From Planoprotostelium fungivorum (taxonomy: Eukaryota > Evosea > Variosea > Cavosteliida > Cavosteliaceae): a DNA stretch of 64,000 bases. Position 1 is the stretch's first letter. The number at the start of each line of letters is the position of its first letter. The notes under the pieces are model-generated. The model saw only the letters and a program-made list of their open reading frames with translations, made no database searches and was not told the DNA's origin. Positions 1 to 10,450 of this stretch are shown here, one piece after another. Location: contig MDYQ01000006.1 in NCBI GenBank assembly GCA_003024175.1, forward strand, positions 62,001-126,000. Reading direction: 5' to 3'. Both the position numbers and the translations under genes were made by a program.

Positions 1-1634
1 TGTGACTTTTATGTACCTGTTGTCGTATCTCCTTGCGAAGCTCTTGCGATAAATCGGATAACTTCTTATCATTGTTTCGTTCCATCGTTTGATGGTTTTG
101 CTCCATTGTCTGATGGTTCTGCTCCATCGTTTGATGGTTTTGTGTTTGCTCTTCAATCTGTTGCTGCAGTAGCTTGGTCGTCTCCTCTAATGCTTCGATT
201 CGCTGTATACGTGTCATTCATCCTTGTAAACGTGAGATGATTTACATCAGATAGATGCTTGATTGTGTCATTCTGGGTCGCGATGATGGTATGTAACTTC
301 TCCCTCTCTTCTTCGCCCTTCTTCAGTTGCTCTTGAGAGTCCAGAATCGATTTGGATAGCGCCTCGACTGCGATCAATATCTGTCGTATGTCCTGAACAG
401 AGACACCCTTCTCTTGCGGTAGTGCTCGAGCTGCTGTCGCTATCCTCGTCAGATGATTCCAGACATCTTCTCACCTTTTCCCTTTGTACGCTGAGCTACA
501 GATTCCTCTGCAGGGCGCTTTTCGATGAGTCTACGAGGAGGTAATACCTCGATTTCAATCTCTGATGAAACCTCAGTTTGATCCTTCCCACACGAAATTT
601 TCCACCTTCACTCTTCTTTTTTGCCTGTGGAATTGATTTTTTTACGGTGGGTCGTGCTGGTGGTGCAGCTTTCTTCAACGGTGGCTTCGCCCTCCTGTTT
701 CGTTTAATCTATGATGTACAATCATCATCGCTCACTTGCTCTCACTCAATGAATCACTCTCTGAGATTTCCTTCTGGCGCATCTTCTCTTCAATCTCTCT
801 TCCCATGTTCAACTTCCTCAGGAATTCACCGACATCGATACCGGCCAGATCGTCACCGTGGTCGTTGTAGAATCGATTCTGTCTCTCCGGTGGTGGTTGA
901 TCACCTTCAGGCATCGGTGTGCCCAACTGAATGTCGGTCAGACATCTCGAATAAGAATATGACTCACGATGATGGCTTTCTGTCGTTGCAGAATGGGTGT
1001 CAGCTCATCCACGACAGAAGGTCTGTCTGCTGTTGGTGATGTGAATCCATCGACGTCTGATTGGCGATCGTCAGTAATGAGATGGATCATCGGCACGACT
1101 CACCTGGAAATTGAAAAGATCTGCCAGTAGGTTGTACGTTCCTGAGCTCTTCCAGATGAGAAGATGGGTCGTAATCGCGGAAATATTGGGTAGGGGCTTC
1201 TCGCTTTGCACATCATCAGAATGGACTGATGATTGAGAAGGTTTCTCACTCTTGTGTTTTGAGGTTTTACGGTGGCGAGGAACAAACTGTCGCCATCCAT
1301 CTCCTCTTCGTAATCATCGTCTTCCTCTTCCTCCGTCAACTCTGTATGATGTTGGTCGCAGATGCAAATGTGAGCTTCACCTCTTCGCAGGTCTTGTTGT
1401 CTCTGCTGCAATTCGGCTCTGGCCAAACCTAAATTCCTGGAAACCATACTCATCTTCCTCTGAACTGCCTCCTGACTGCTCAACTTATGCACACTCAAAT
1501 CGCTGACCGAACTCTGTCTCCTCTTAACCCTAAAACGCTTCGCATGCGATCCTCACGTCCCAATCCTTCTTTGGTGGAGCTGATTTCGACCTCGTTCGCT
1601 GCTGTGTATTCGACAATGAATCCCTCCTACTCAT
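1..1634 (-). CDS. coiled-coil protein, family unknown (3' end outside window)
   Basis: A multi-exon minus-strand gene that runs off the left edge. The best start is the ATG at 1634 (MSRRDSLSNTQQ), with a basic, serine-rich opening. Further exons encode a Glu/Asp-rich acidic patch near 1300-1340, a segment GDDLAGIDVGEFLRKLNM near 800-850, a Lys/Pro-rich stretch (KKAAPPARPTVKKS) near 650, and a long coiled coil below 380. At about 80-140 the heptad-like unit NHQTMEQ occurs three times in a row, followed by KKLSDLSQELRKEIRQQ. I do not recognise the family. The acidic and basic tracts plus coiled coil suit a structural or scaffold protein, but that is inference. Exon joins in the first 150 codons are uncertain, because the reading phase between the first ATG exon and the next exon does not match cleanly. 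Confidence 0.5.
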
Positions 1635-1872
1635 TTAGCGCATAGACGGCGCTTCAAAGGTGACGCGAAGATGATGCGGATGAGGCTTCCGTTTGAATCA
1701 AGCTGGCGGGTTTAATTTGGCGGGAAAATCTCCGTTTGACGAGATGCGGCATATACAATGCGCCAGAACGGCTAAGGAGCGGAAATTCCGATAGAGGAGG
1801 AAAATATGTATGACCGTCATACGTTCGGTGTGGGGAGAACGTATAGCATATTCCAGGGGTATAGAGGACCGC

Positions 1873-4227
1873 ATGGCGTCGCACTCTCTCAGCGACTTCA
1901 TCAAACACCCGACAATTTATACCTCTCTGCAGCTCAGAGGTGAGGGATCGTGGGATGTATGTGGAATGAATGGCGATCAGATGTGAAACTTTCCGATAAA
2001 GAGGTGAAACAGTTGTGTGAGACGGTAAAAGAAGGAAATCATAGCCTGTCCAATTTGAGACTTCGATGTGATTTGAACACAAATCAATGACCAAGCTGAA
2101 CCATCGCAGCCAATTCTCTCAACGGAGATCTCTGCAAATCCATCGGAGAGATCTTAGGCTCTCCTTCCAAGATCAACAGCCTCCACCTTCAGAGTGAACC
2201 GCCCTTCACATCTCTCCGCTGACTCAGAGCAGAGAACAAACTGAAAGACGACTCCTTCAAGTTCATCGTGGACGGATTGAAGAGGAACACCACCCTGACC
2301 GAACTCACCCTATCTGAATGCAGGTTGCATGACAAGGCCATCCGTTCACTATCTGAAGCACTCAGACTGAACGAGTTCCTCACCACAGTAGATCTGAGAG
2401 GTGAGCAGTCATTCATCTCAAGTCTCTGATGAAATGAAAGGAAATAAATTCGAGGATGATGGATTGAAACATCTGTGCGATTGTTTGAAGCAGAACCAAA
2501 CGGTGACGGCCTTGAACCTGGCAGGTAATGATATCCACGTTACGTCTCACCCACGTATCATCAGATAACAAGATCACCGAGAAGGGAATCAAACACATCA
2601 TCAGCTGTCTCTGCATCAATGCTTGTATCACCACATTAGAATTACAGAGTGAGATGAAACCACACGAGCTTCATCATCACGTCGGCTGATTCTCCGATAG
2701 ACAACAGCATCGGAGACCTCGGAGCAGAGAACATCGCCACGTGCTTTCGTTTGAATAACACTCTCACCTCTCTCAACGTAGAAGGTGAATCGTAACATGT
2801 CTATCTTCATTCTGAACCTGAGCCAGGTAATCACATCAAAATGAGAGGATCGGTCGCTCTGGCCGAGATCTTATCCTTCAGTGAATCCATCGTATCTTTA
2901 AGCATGGGACGTGAGTCGAAATGTCACGGGAAGTTCTCAATCTCACAGATAACTGCTCATCGGATGCCGTAATGGTCAGCATCGCCAGGGGATTAATCGA
3001 TAACAAGAGCATCACTTATCTGGGTCTAGATCGTGAGAAATCAGCAGAGAGACGATGGCTGAATGTTCTCGCAGATGGTGGAGTGGAGAGGAAATCATCC
3101 ATGGAGGGCAGATCCAGCCGAACTGGATCGATCGATGGTGACGACCTCATCGACTCATGACCGTTTCGCTGAGATGATCAGGTTCGATTCCCGCTGCGGA
3201 TCGTATCACGGATGGTTCCGCTGAGATGCTGGGAAGATCGTTATCGAGGAACAAGACGTTGACCATGCTGTCTTTGAAGGGTGATGATCATCACGCCGTG
3301 CATCATCTCAAGATGACGCAGGCAACAATATCTCAGACGTAGGTGCGATGGTTCTATTAGCTGGCCTCAGAGAGAGTCCCCACATGATCAACTTGTGTCT
3401 AGAGAGTGAGTCTATCTCCCTGATCACCGTCTCACTCCAACAGATAACAGAGTGTCACAAGATCTGTTGATTCTAGTGTCTCAAACTTGTCACGGACACC
3501 AAGAGGATAAGGAGTCGATGGTTCACAGCGAACGTCTCAGAAACATTCGTTCTCTATCTACCTCGAATACGACCGATCAGAACAGACTCTTCGTACGAAG
3601 ATCAGAGTTCTTACCGGTGAGTGCATGTTGAATTGTGACGGCATCTGAATTCGACAGCATTCGGGTGCCTTCAGCATGAAGAAGATCAACACGGACCAAG
3701 TCAATCTGGATCACACGGAGGTGAGGTGCTGAAGAGGTGTGAATGATTCATGGAGCTGCAGCTCCACTTGACTCTGAAGGATCAGACTGTCTCCACTTCT
3801 GACCTGGATCGCCTCTTGGCATCCAAATTGCACTTGATCGAAGAACAGATGAAGCACGAGGAGATCATGATCAACGCAAAGGTGAACTCGTCAGCTTGGC
3901 AGCACACTGACATCGACAGAACGAGAGACAGAGAGCTCTGGCTTCTTTAGAAGCCGAACTGTTGCGTCTGGCCGAGATCAGGAAGAACGAGAGAGAAGAG
4001 GTGAGCCTCTTCTTCACCTTATATCTGATCCCCTTCAGATCCTGGTACTTGGCTCGAAGGTCAATCGCAGTGCAGAGATAAGAGCTCAATTAGAAGCCGA
4101 AACGAGGCTGATCAGCGAGAGGATAGACCAACTAAACCCCACACCCCGTGGCATCCGCAGCTTCTCGTCATCAAGCGTGGACAGATACTCCAGACAGATT
4201 GTGGATGTAGAACATACAAAGTATTGA
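1873..4227 (+). CDS. leucine-rich repeat protein (RNI-type) with C-terminal coiled coil
   Basis: Starts at ATG 1873 (MASHSLSDFIKHPTIYTSLQL). At least eight LRRs of the ribonuclease-inhibitor/NLR type follow, for example LKRNTTLTELTLSECRLHD, LKQNQTVTALNLAGNDI, FRLNNTLTSLNVEGNHI and LIDNKSITYLGLD. Nearly every repeat sits in its own exon of about 80-110 bp, and introns cut at the same place (after the ...L.L.G turn, phase 1), as expected if exons were duplicated as units. After about 3740 the protein becomes helical and charged (LKDQTVSTSDLDRLLASK, LEAELLRLAEIRKNEREE), ending ...QIVDVEHTKY with TGA at 4225-4227. RNI-type LRRs form horseshoe protein-binding surfaces. No NACHT, kinase or GTPase domain is visible, so a binding or scaffold role is likely, with unknown partner. 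Confidence 0.7.
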
Positions 4228-4333
4228 ACGAGGCTTCAGAGGGCTTCCTGTAATGATAGATAAATGTACATTAAAACAATGACATGTCGTATTTTTTGTA
4301 GGGTCACCAGAACATCGGATCACGAGCTAGAAC

Positions 4334-5245
4334 ATGCCTCTGTTCAATTTATTGTGAGAAAGTAAGGAGAGACATCGGATCTGATCTATATCCAGTCAGG
4401 GAAGGGCTGACACGAATAGAAAAAAGAAACATGCTAAAAACTCATAGTGAGCATTGACAGTCACAACTGTTGATCTTCTAAACGTTTTCGTTCAGCCGTC
4501 ACAGTCTGAAACAGAGTTTCAAGAAGTCTCTTGGGAATGGGGTCAATCTGAAAGACGCAGTCAAATGCCCTCCGGGAGAGGACCGCGACGAGTGGATCGT
4601 GATGAATAGTGGGTTTCTTCTTTACTTCCAATCACATCATCTGATAAGATGATTCAAGCCATGGAAGTATACAATAACACAACTCTGTGCTGGCAATTTG
4701 TGTCTGAGGTCTGTAACGAAAAGACTTGTCCCACTATGAGCGCAGGCTCCACCTTCTCTTATCTATGGAAAGACAAGGGAAAATATCCCAAGCCAACAAA
4801 TGTTCCCGCCGCTGAGGTGATCAGATCATCTTGTACCTCTCAACTCACCCTCACAGTACGTAGAGCTTCTGACTCTGTGGGTGTCTGAGGTGATGTCATC
4901 TCTCCTCGCTTTCAATTTATGGTTTGCAGAAATTAGACGATGAGACCATCTTTCCTACCTCAGGAAAGTTTCCTCGCGAGTTCATGCCCACCGTCGAGAA
5001 CATCTGGAAGAGGCTGGTTCGCATCTACTTTCACATCTACTAGTGAGCATCATTGTCCTTCCCTCAACATGGAGTGCTGATGATGTCACGACAGCCATCA
5101 CTGGAATACAGTGTCTGCAGTCAAAGCAGAGGCACACATCAACACTTGTTTCAAGCACCTCTACTACTTTTCGAAAGAATTCCACCTGGTGAAAGATGAT
5201 GATATGGCACCAATTGGTGATGTCCAGAGGAAAATCGATTCTTGA
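4334..5245 (+). CDS. MOB kinase activator family protein (Mob1/phocein fold)
   Basis: Exon 1 is tiny (MPLFNLL at 4334). The next exon, near 4510-4608, carries the Mob1 hallmark KKSLGNGVNLKDAVKCPPGE followed by DRDEWIVMN. Splicing across 4609-4655 gives VMNTMEVYNNTTLCWQFV, in line with Mob1 VMNTVDFYNQ. Zinc ligands are visible as VCNEKTCPTMSAG and, later, the His pair in RIYFHIYYHHWN. The C-terminal part (KLDDETIFPT, HINTCFKHLYYFSKEFHLV) also matches, ending at TGA 5243-5245. MOB proteins bind and activate NDR/LATS kinases in Hippo/MEN-type control of cell division and shape. The tail after EFHLV reads DDDMAPIGDVQRKIDS, in place of the usual Mob1 APL.ELI end. Whether it is Mob1, Mob2 or Mob3 cannot be settled by eye. 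Confidence 0.88.
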
Positions 5246-5503
5246 GAATACACTCTCTGTATTGTATGTTTGGTTTCTGTTTCTCAATGTATCCGTATGT
5301 TCATCGTACATCAGTTGCAGCTTCATTCTTCATGTTGTCTTTACATGTTTGATTGTCTATATATATCTGTGGGCCTCCCCTTGCTTGAATATGCATCTGT
5401 ACAGCGATGGAAATGGATGATAAATCTTGCGAGAAGTCGATTTTATTCATTTTTCGTTCGGGAAACATGATGTCGTCAGACACAACATCACAATCACATC
5501 AAC

Positions 5504-6590
5504 ATGGAGGGCGTGAAGCACAAGATTCTAGTATTATCAGGAAAAGGAGGCGTCGGTAAGTCCACAGTCTCATGTCAACTGGCGCTCGCCCTCGTTCTTC
5601 AAGGAAAGAAGGTTGGCCTCTTGGACGTCGATCTGTGTGGTCCAAGTGTGCCCAGAATCGTTGGTTTACAAGGAAGAGACGTCAAGAAGTCCAACCAAGG
5701 GTGAAGATGATTACGTTATGTCGTCAACCAAATCATCTATTTTGTGAAGAGAAAAGAGGAAGACTGATACCAACCATGTAGATGGATTCCCGTGTATCCA
5801 GAAGAACATAAGAGCTTAGCAGTGATGTCCATCGGATTCCTCCTGCCCGATCCTGATGCAGCTGTCGTCTGGAGAGGACCAAAGAAGACGGGTGAATCAT
5901 CCCTTTTCCATCGACCCAAGTCTGATGAATGAACAGCCATGATCAAACAATTCATAGAAGATGTCGTTTGGGGAGAATTAGATTATCTCATCGTTGACAC
6001 ACCACCCGGCACATCAGACGAACACATCGCCGTGATCGAGAGTCTGAAAGAACATCAACCGGATGGTGCCGTCATCGTGACGACCCCTCAAGGAGTATCC
6101 ATCTCTGACGTCAGAAAAGAAATTTCCTTCTGTAACAAGGTGAAACCATCGCATCATCACCATCACCATATGCTTGATCATCGAATCCAATGTCTCACGC
6201 CCAGAGATTGACACGTATTGATAGGTCGGATTACCCATCCTCGGTGTCGTCGAGAACATGAGCGGCTTCATCTGTCCAAACTGTTCGGTGAGTCATCCAC
6301 ATCCCTTCTTCTCCCTAAGTCGCGATCACCAGGAGTGTACGAACATCTTCTCATCAGAGGGAGGCAAACTGTTATCCGAAGAGCTAAACATCCGATTTCT
6401 CGGTAAAATTCCGATCGACCCCGCCCTGACGGCGTTACAAGAGGGTGGTGGCTCGTTTGTCAGCAAGTGAGATCTTTGTAGAGTGCAAACGAGTGATGAC
6501 GAGGGTAGGTTTCCAGATTCTCAGACACTGAAGGCCATACAATTGTTCGTGTCGGATCTCATCACGAGTCCTACACCTGATGCGAAATAA
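5504..6590 (+). CDS. NUBP2: cytosolic Fe-S cluster assembly P-loop ATPase, NUBP2/Cfd1-like
   Basis: Begins [20 protein letters not shown], the deviant Walker A of the Mrp/NBP35 family with the signature GKGGVGKST. It continues through [53 protein letters not shown] (Walker B region), [15 protein letters not shown], and the cluster-binding CPxC in [10 protein letters not shown]. The N-terminal four-cysteine motif of NUBP1/Nbp35 is absent, which points to NUBP2/Cfd1. In that system NUBP1 and NUBP2 form a cytosolic scaffold that builds [4Fe-4S] clusters. At least five introns of about 40-60 bp interrupt the gene. It ends PDAK followed by TAA at 6588-6590. That stop lies inside AAATAAAA, so the likely polyadenylation signal overlaps the stop codon. 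Confidence 0.92.
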
Positions 6591-6828
6591 AACGGCTGGA
6601 TCGAACGAATGTGCGAGAGATCATTCAGGCACAATCTAGAAGATTTTTCATCTTCACCCATTGATCATCGTCGTGATCACGTATCGTCATGATCAGCGCG
6701 ATCATCGTCTTGATCAACGTGATCACCCATTCCATTCAATAACGTCGTACGATTGAATCGAAATACACTATGACACTCTCATCAACACGTTTCGAACACG
6801 ATCATCGAGACGATCGACATGGCATGAT

Positions 6829-7872
6829 CTAAAATTTAATCGAAGCCATTCCGTTGACCGATCCAGTCCTGTGCAAGAGCGGCGCAGGCTTCAGCACCCT
6901 CGGGAAAACCTTCTCGAGCGTGTTCTGCAGGTCCTTGTGTGGGTACACGTCACTCTTCACCTTCCACAGCTCGTCTAACGTCTGCTGGAAGGTCCACTCT
7001 GGATGGGCATAAAAGAGGTAAGAGATCAAGACGCTGCCGCTCCTTCCGAGACCGGCTCGACAGAAGACGAGCGTCTTAGCACCCTGATCGAGTCTCTGTT
7101 CGACCCATGCGACTGCATCGCGGATGTCATTCTCTCGGATGGTGTTGTTGGCGCCATCGGCGAGGGGGATCTTGTGATAATGGATGTTGGGGGGAGCGAC
7201 GACTTCGCATTCGCGACTGCAGTTGAGGAGAGCATCGAAGTGAAGTTCTTTACACTGGGAGGCGGCCGAGAGGTTGCCGATGTAGAGGTTGTGGAGAACT
7301 GTGGGAGATCGATATGGGGTGGAGGTGATGATGAGAATCACCCTCTGCAACTTGCGGGCCTTTGGTCCAGGGGAGATCTTCGGATGGAGGGCTCACGTGG
7401 ATCTTTCCATTCTGTCCAAAGTTACTGGCCCACTTCCATTCAACTTCATCGTCCGTTGAAGTGACGGGACCGATGCCTCCCGGGGCAGAACTACTGATGG
7501 ATGACGACTTTGCCCTCGTGTGCATCAAGATGCGCCTGAGAGCCATTCGGATTGTGTATTCGAAATCTCCTGCGCTGGTTCCTAAGAAGGTTGACTGGAA
7601 GATGGAGGTCCCATCCTCTTGCTTTTTGACGAAGGTGAGATCTACGCCAATCAATACGGCGCAATCGATCTTCTAGCCTCACCAACTCCCTGCCATTGAC
7701 CATCCGGGTTTAGTTTGTGTTGCAGATTAGTATAGAACTGTGCTCGAACGAGATTGATTGGATATGATGTTCTGAGAGTGGCTCTGACCGTGAATGGTTC
7801 TAATGCAAAGATGTGATTATCGCTCCCCATGGGTGGGTCAACCGCAACGAGTTCTACTTCTTGTACCGACAT
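6829..7872 (-). CDS. dual-specificity phosphatase with beta-rich N-terminal domain; glucan-phosphatase-type active site
   Basis: Three exons join cleanly. ATG 7872 (MSVQEVELVAVDPP) leads a beta-rich N-terminal half of about 160 residues, with FALEPFTVRATLRT and FEYTIRMALRRI...EWKWASNFGQNGKI. An intron near 7330-7374 then gives VAEVLHNLYIGNLSAAS. The DSP domain has NCSREC, YHKIPLAD, and the catalytic loop TLVFCRAGLGRSGS, with TAG at 6829. C-R-A-G-L-G-R fits the C-x-A-G-aliphatic-G-R form found in laforin, SEX4 and LSF2, although Cdc14 also uses CKAGLGR. The usual His before the Cys is Phe. The N-terminal half looks like an immunoglobulin- or carbohydrate-binding-type sandwich, but I cannot assign it to a CBM family. 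The divergent neighbour carries two glycogen-binding domains, which supports an alpha-glucan role by context only. Confidence 0.75.
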
Positions 7873-8288
7873 GAGCGATGTGGTCTTGTCCTTGTGGACG
7901 TCAGCTGGCCGGATAATATTTTATAAAGAAATAAAACTTCTTTTCCTGTTTTGACCAAGCTTCGGGGCTGTGGAGAGTGAGTCGAGCCAGCAGATCGAAC
8001 CTTCCGCATTGTACGAACTTCTATGATAGAATGAGCTCATTGATCCATTCGAAGGGCCTTGTATTCAGCTCCATAAATATAGACTACGATACATATAGAC
8101 TCTATTGGGATATAGATATAGGTAGTACTACCACTGTTTCAAAGCAAATGAACTGTGGAGTTCACTCTATCGTAAAAATGGAGCTTTGGAAACCGCCGAG
8201 AGATCACGTGACCTGGCATGGAACCCTATTATTCCCGAGTTTCACAAAGGACTCGTCATCCATCTTCACGAAGCGTAAAACAACTCAC
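7873..8288. other. intergenic spacer between divergent genes
   Basis: This 416 bp gap separates the start codons of two head-to-head genes, so it should hold both promoters. A strongly AT-rich, TATA-like stretch lies at about 8070-8125 (repeated ATATAGA-type words). No coding exon is convincing: the open stretch starting near 8178 is best read as 5' leader, because the ATG at 8289 splices directly to the conserved first beta strand of the downstream protein. Confidence 0.4.
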
Positions 8289-10450
8289 ATGGCTGGTGAG
8301 CACTCGAGATAGATCTTTGTGAAGAATGAAGGATCTGACTCACGATCCCAGATACTATCAGTTACACATTTAGATGGCCTTATGGGGCAAAGCAGGTGAG
8401 AACGTCGCACTGCAATTGAACGTTTAGACGTGTGACTGACGATGAATCGAGAGTGCCGCCGTCGGTGGACAATTCAGCGACTGGAAAGAGATCAAAGGAG
8501 AGAAAGAGGGAGATGAATATCACATCAAAGTCGCAGGACTCAAGGTGTGTCTTCAAACATCTTCGATCGTCTCATCTTCTCACAGCCCCACACGAAGTAC
8601 CTCTACAAGTACATCATCGATGGCGTCTGGAAGGAGGATGAGACCGCCCCCACGGATGATTCAGAGGTGCGCGATTCGATCTGAATATGACGTCATTCTT
8701 ATGAAACAACAGAAAGTGAACGGAAGAGCCGTCGTCAACAATGTCCTCGTCACGGGTGCTTCTTCTGCCGCAGAGAGACTCTTACAGGTGAACAACTCAT
8801 CATGAAATGCAACCGATGATGGTGACGATGTATCTGACGAGATGACTTTAGACGGAGAAGGAGAGAGATGCACTCTTCAGACAAGTCAAGAGGACTGAAA
8901 TCGCCGCCGAGGCCGACAGAAAGAAGTACCAGGTGATCACTCACAGCTCGTTGTAGAATGACCGTCTCCAGGAAACGATCGCCAAGTTAGAGAAGGCACA
9001 GAAGGAGAAGACCACCAGCAACGGTCACTCTGAAGCCTCTGACAAACGCGTGAAGGAAGTGAGTGCTTCTGTACGGTCGACACTCTCGCTGTCGACAAAT
9101 CGGACGAGTTTGGCTCACTTTCAAAACAGTTGGAGGAACAATTGGCTGCGGCAAATGCTGAGACAGAAAAACAGAAGCAGATGGGATCTGGTCTGAAAGA
9201 CATCAACTCCCAGCTGCTCGGCAAGCTACAACAGCTCGACGTGAGAGGACATTACATGCGACATCATATTCATCCCGTCACGACATACACTGACTGTGGA
9301 GGATAGATGGAGAACAAGAAGGAGATCGCGAGAATCGCAGAAGAGCACAGAAAAGAACTCGCAGATTCGAGAGATCGCCAAAAGGACGAAGTCGGCGTCG
9401 AAAAGTTCAATACGTAAGTCCGAGTTTCCATCGATTTTCTCACGACGTCCCAGCGACAAGCAGAGACAGAGGGCAGAATTAGCCGAGAAGAAGCTGAGTG
9501 AAGCGAGAGAAGCGATCGCAGAGGCCAAAGAGGCTCTTGCGAGGGAAACCGCTGCAAGAGAATCTGTCGAAGCCAGGGAGGCTGCAAGAGAAGCTTCCCA
9601 GGCGAAAGAAGCTTCACAGGCGAGAGAAGCTTCAGATTCCACACCCATCCTACGTCCGTCGAGAGCTAAATCGGGATCTCCAAAGACTTCGTACACCTTC
9701 CGTTGGGTTTATGGCGGGAGAGACGTTGCCCTCGGTGGAGACTTCAACCACTGGCAAGTCGAACCGATGAAGAAGGACGGTAACCACTACGCCCTCACGG
9801 TACAAGATCTAGAGGTGAGAGATTTTGGCGGGAAATCGGATGACGGTTGTACAGCCCGAAAAGAAGTACGCGTTCCGCTACTACATCGACGGACACTGGG
9901 TTCACGACGAAGACGCTCCTTCCGAGGCCTTGAAGGTAAGTGATGACGTCATCACACGTCATAGTGAAACTGGTGAGGTGGAGGGAGGTCAGATCGTTGG
10001 CGCCAATTTTATCTTCACCGGTCCCGCCTCTTCAGAGGTGAGAGTTTTATTCGAATGAAACGCTGACGTCAGCAGGACACCATCTCGAACCTCCAATTCG
10101 ATAGAGACCTCAAGGCCAGACAGGTGATGTCCATCTACAACCCGCCATGATCTCACCCTCCCCAGCTCCAGCGTGCCGTGGACAGTCTGGAGATCGCGCA
10201 GAAGAGCAAGAGCAGAAAGCCTTCCCACCCCCCCATCACGGTCAACAGCTGGCGCGACTTCTACAACACACACGTCTTAGAGCTGTTCGCCCTCCTGTCT
10301 TTCTTCTTCTTGGTCTTCAGTGTCTTCACTGCCTCCGTTCGTTTCGTCTTCCGAAGGATCATCGCGAGGATCACATCCTTCTTTGCCTTCTTCTTCTATC
10401 TCGTATTCGGTGCACCGAAGGGAAGAAGTGCAAACAAGAAGAACCAATAA
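8289..10450 (+). CDS. membrane protein with two AMPK-beta-type CBM48 glycogen-binding domains around a coiled coil
   Basis: ATG 8289 splices to give MADTISYTFRWPYGAKQ, the first strand of a CBM48. The domain continues AAVGGQFSDWKEI, HTKYLYKYIIDGVWKED and ends near NNVLVTG (to about 8750). About 200 residues of charged coiled coil follow (EKERDALFRQVKR..., QETIAKLEKAQKEK, ELAEKKLSEAREAIAEAKEA). A second CBM48 covers about 9690-10040: SYTFRWVYGGRDVALGGDFN, HW, KKYAFRYYIDGHWVHDEDAP. The carbohydrate-contacting Trp and the YIDG.W.D motif are present in both. After another helix (LQRAVDSLEIAQ) there is a C-terminal hydrophobic segment (LELFALLSFFFLVFSVFTAS, near 10280-10340) with a second one after it and a basic tail ending KGRSANKKNQ, TAA 10448-10450. 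No signal peptide is seen, so this is probably tail-anchored and could tether glycogen to a membrane, much as animal STBD1 does with a CBM20. That role is inference. Confidence 0.8.
10124..10165 (+). repeat. 42 bp intron carrying the CATCTACAACCCGCCA core
   Basis: The intron joins ...LKARQ to LQRAVD in the double-CBM48 gene. It starts GTGATGTC, carries the 16-base core at 10132-10147 and ends CCCCAG. The same core sits at the same distance from the 5' splice site in introns of unrelated genes at 27998-28039, 47009-47051 and 56216-56255. Confidence 0.8.
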
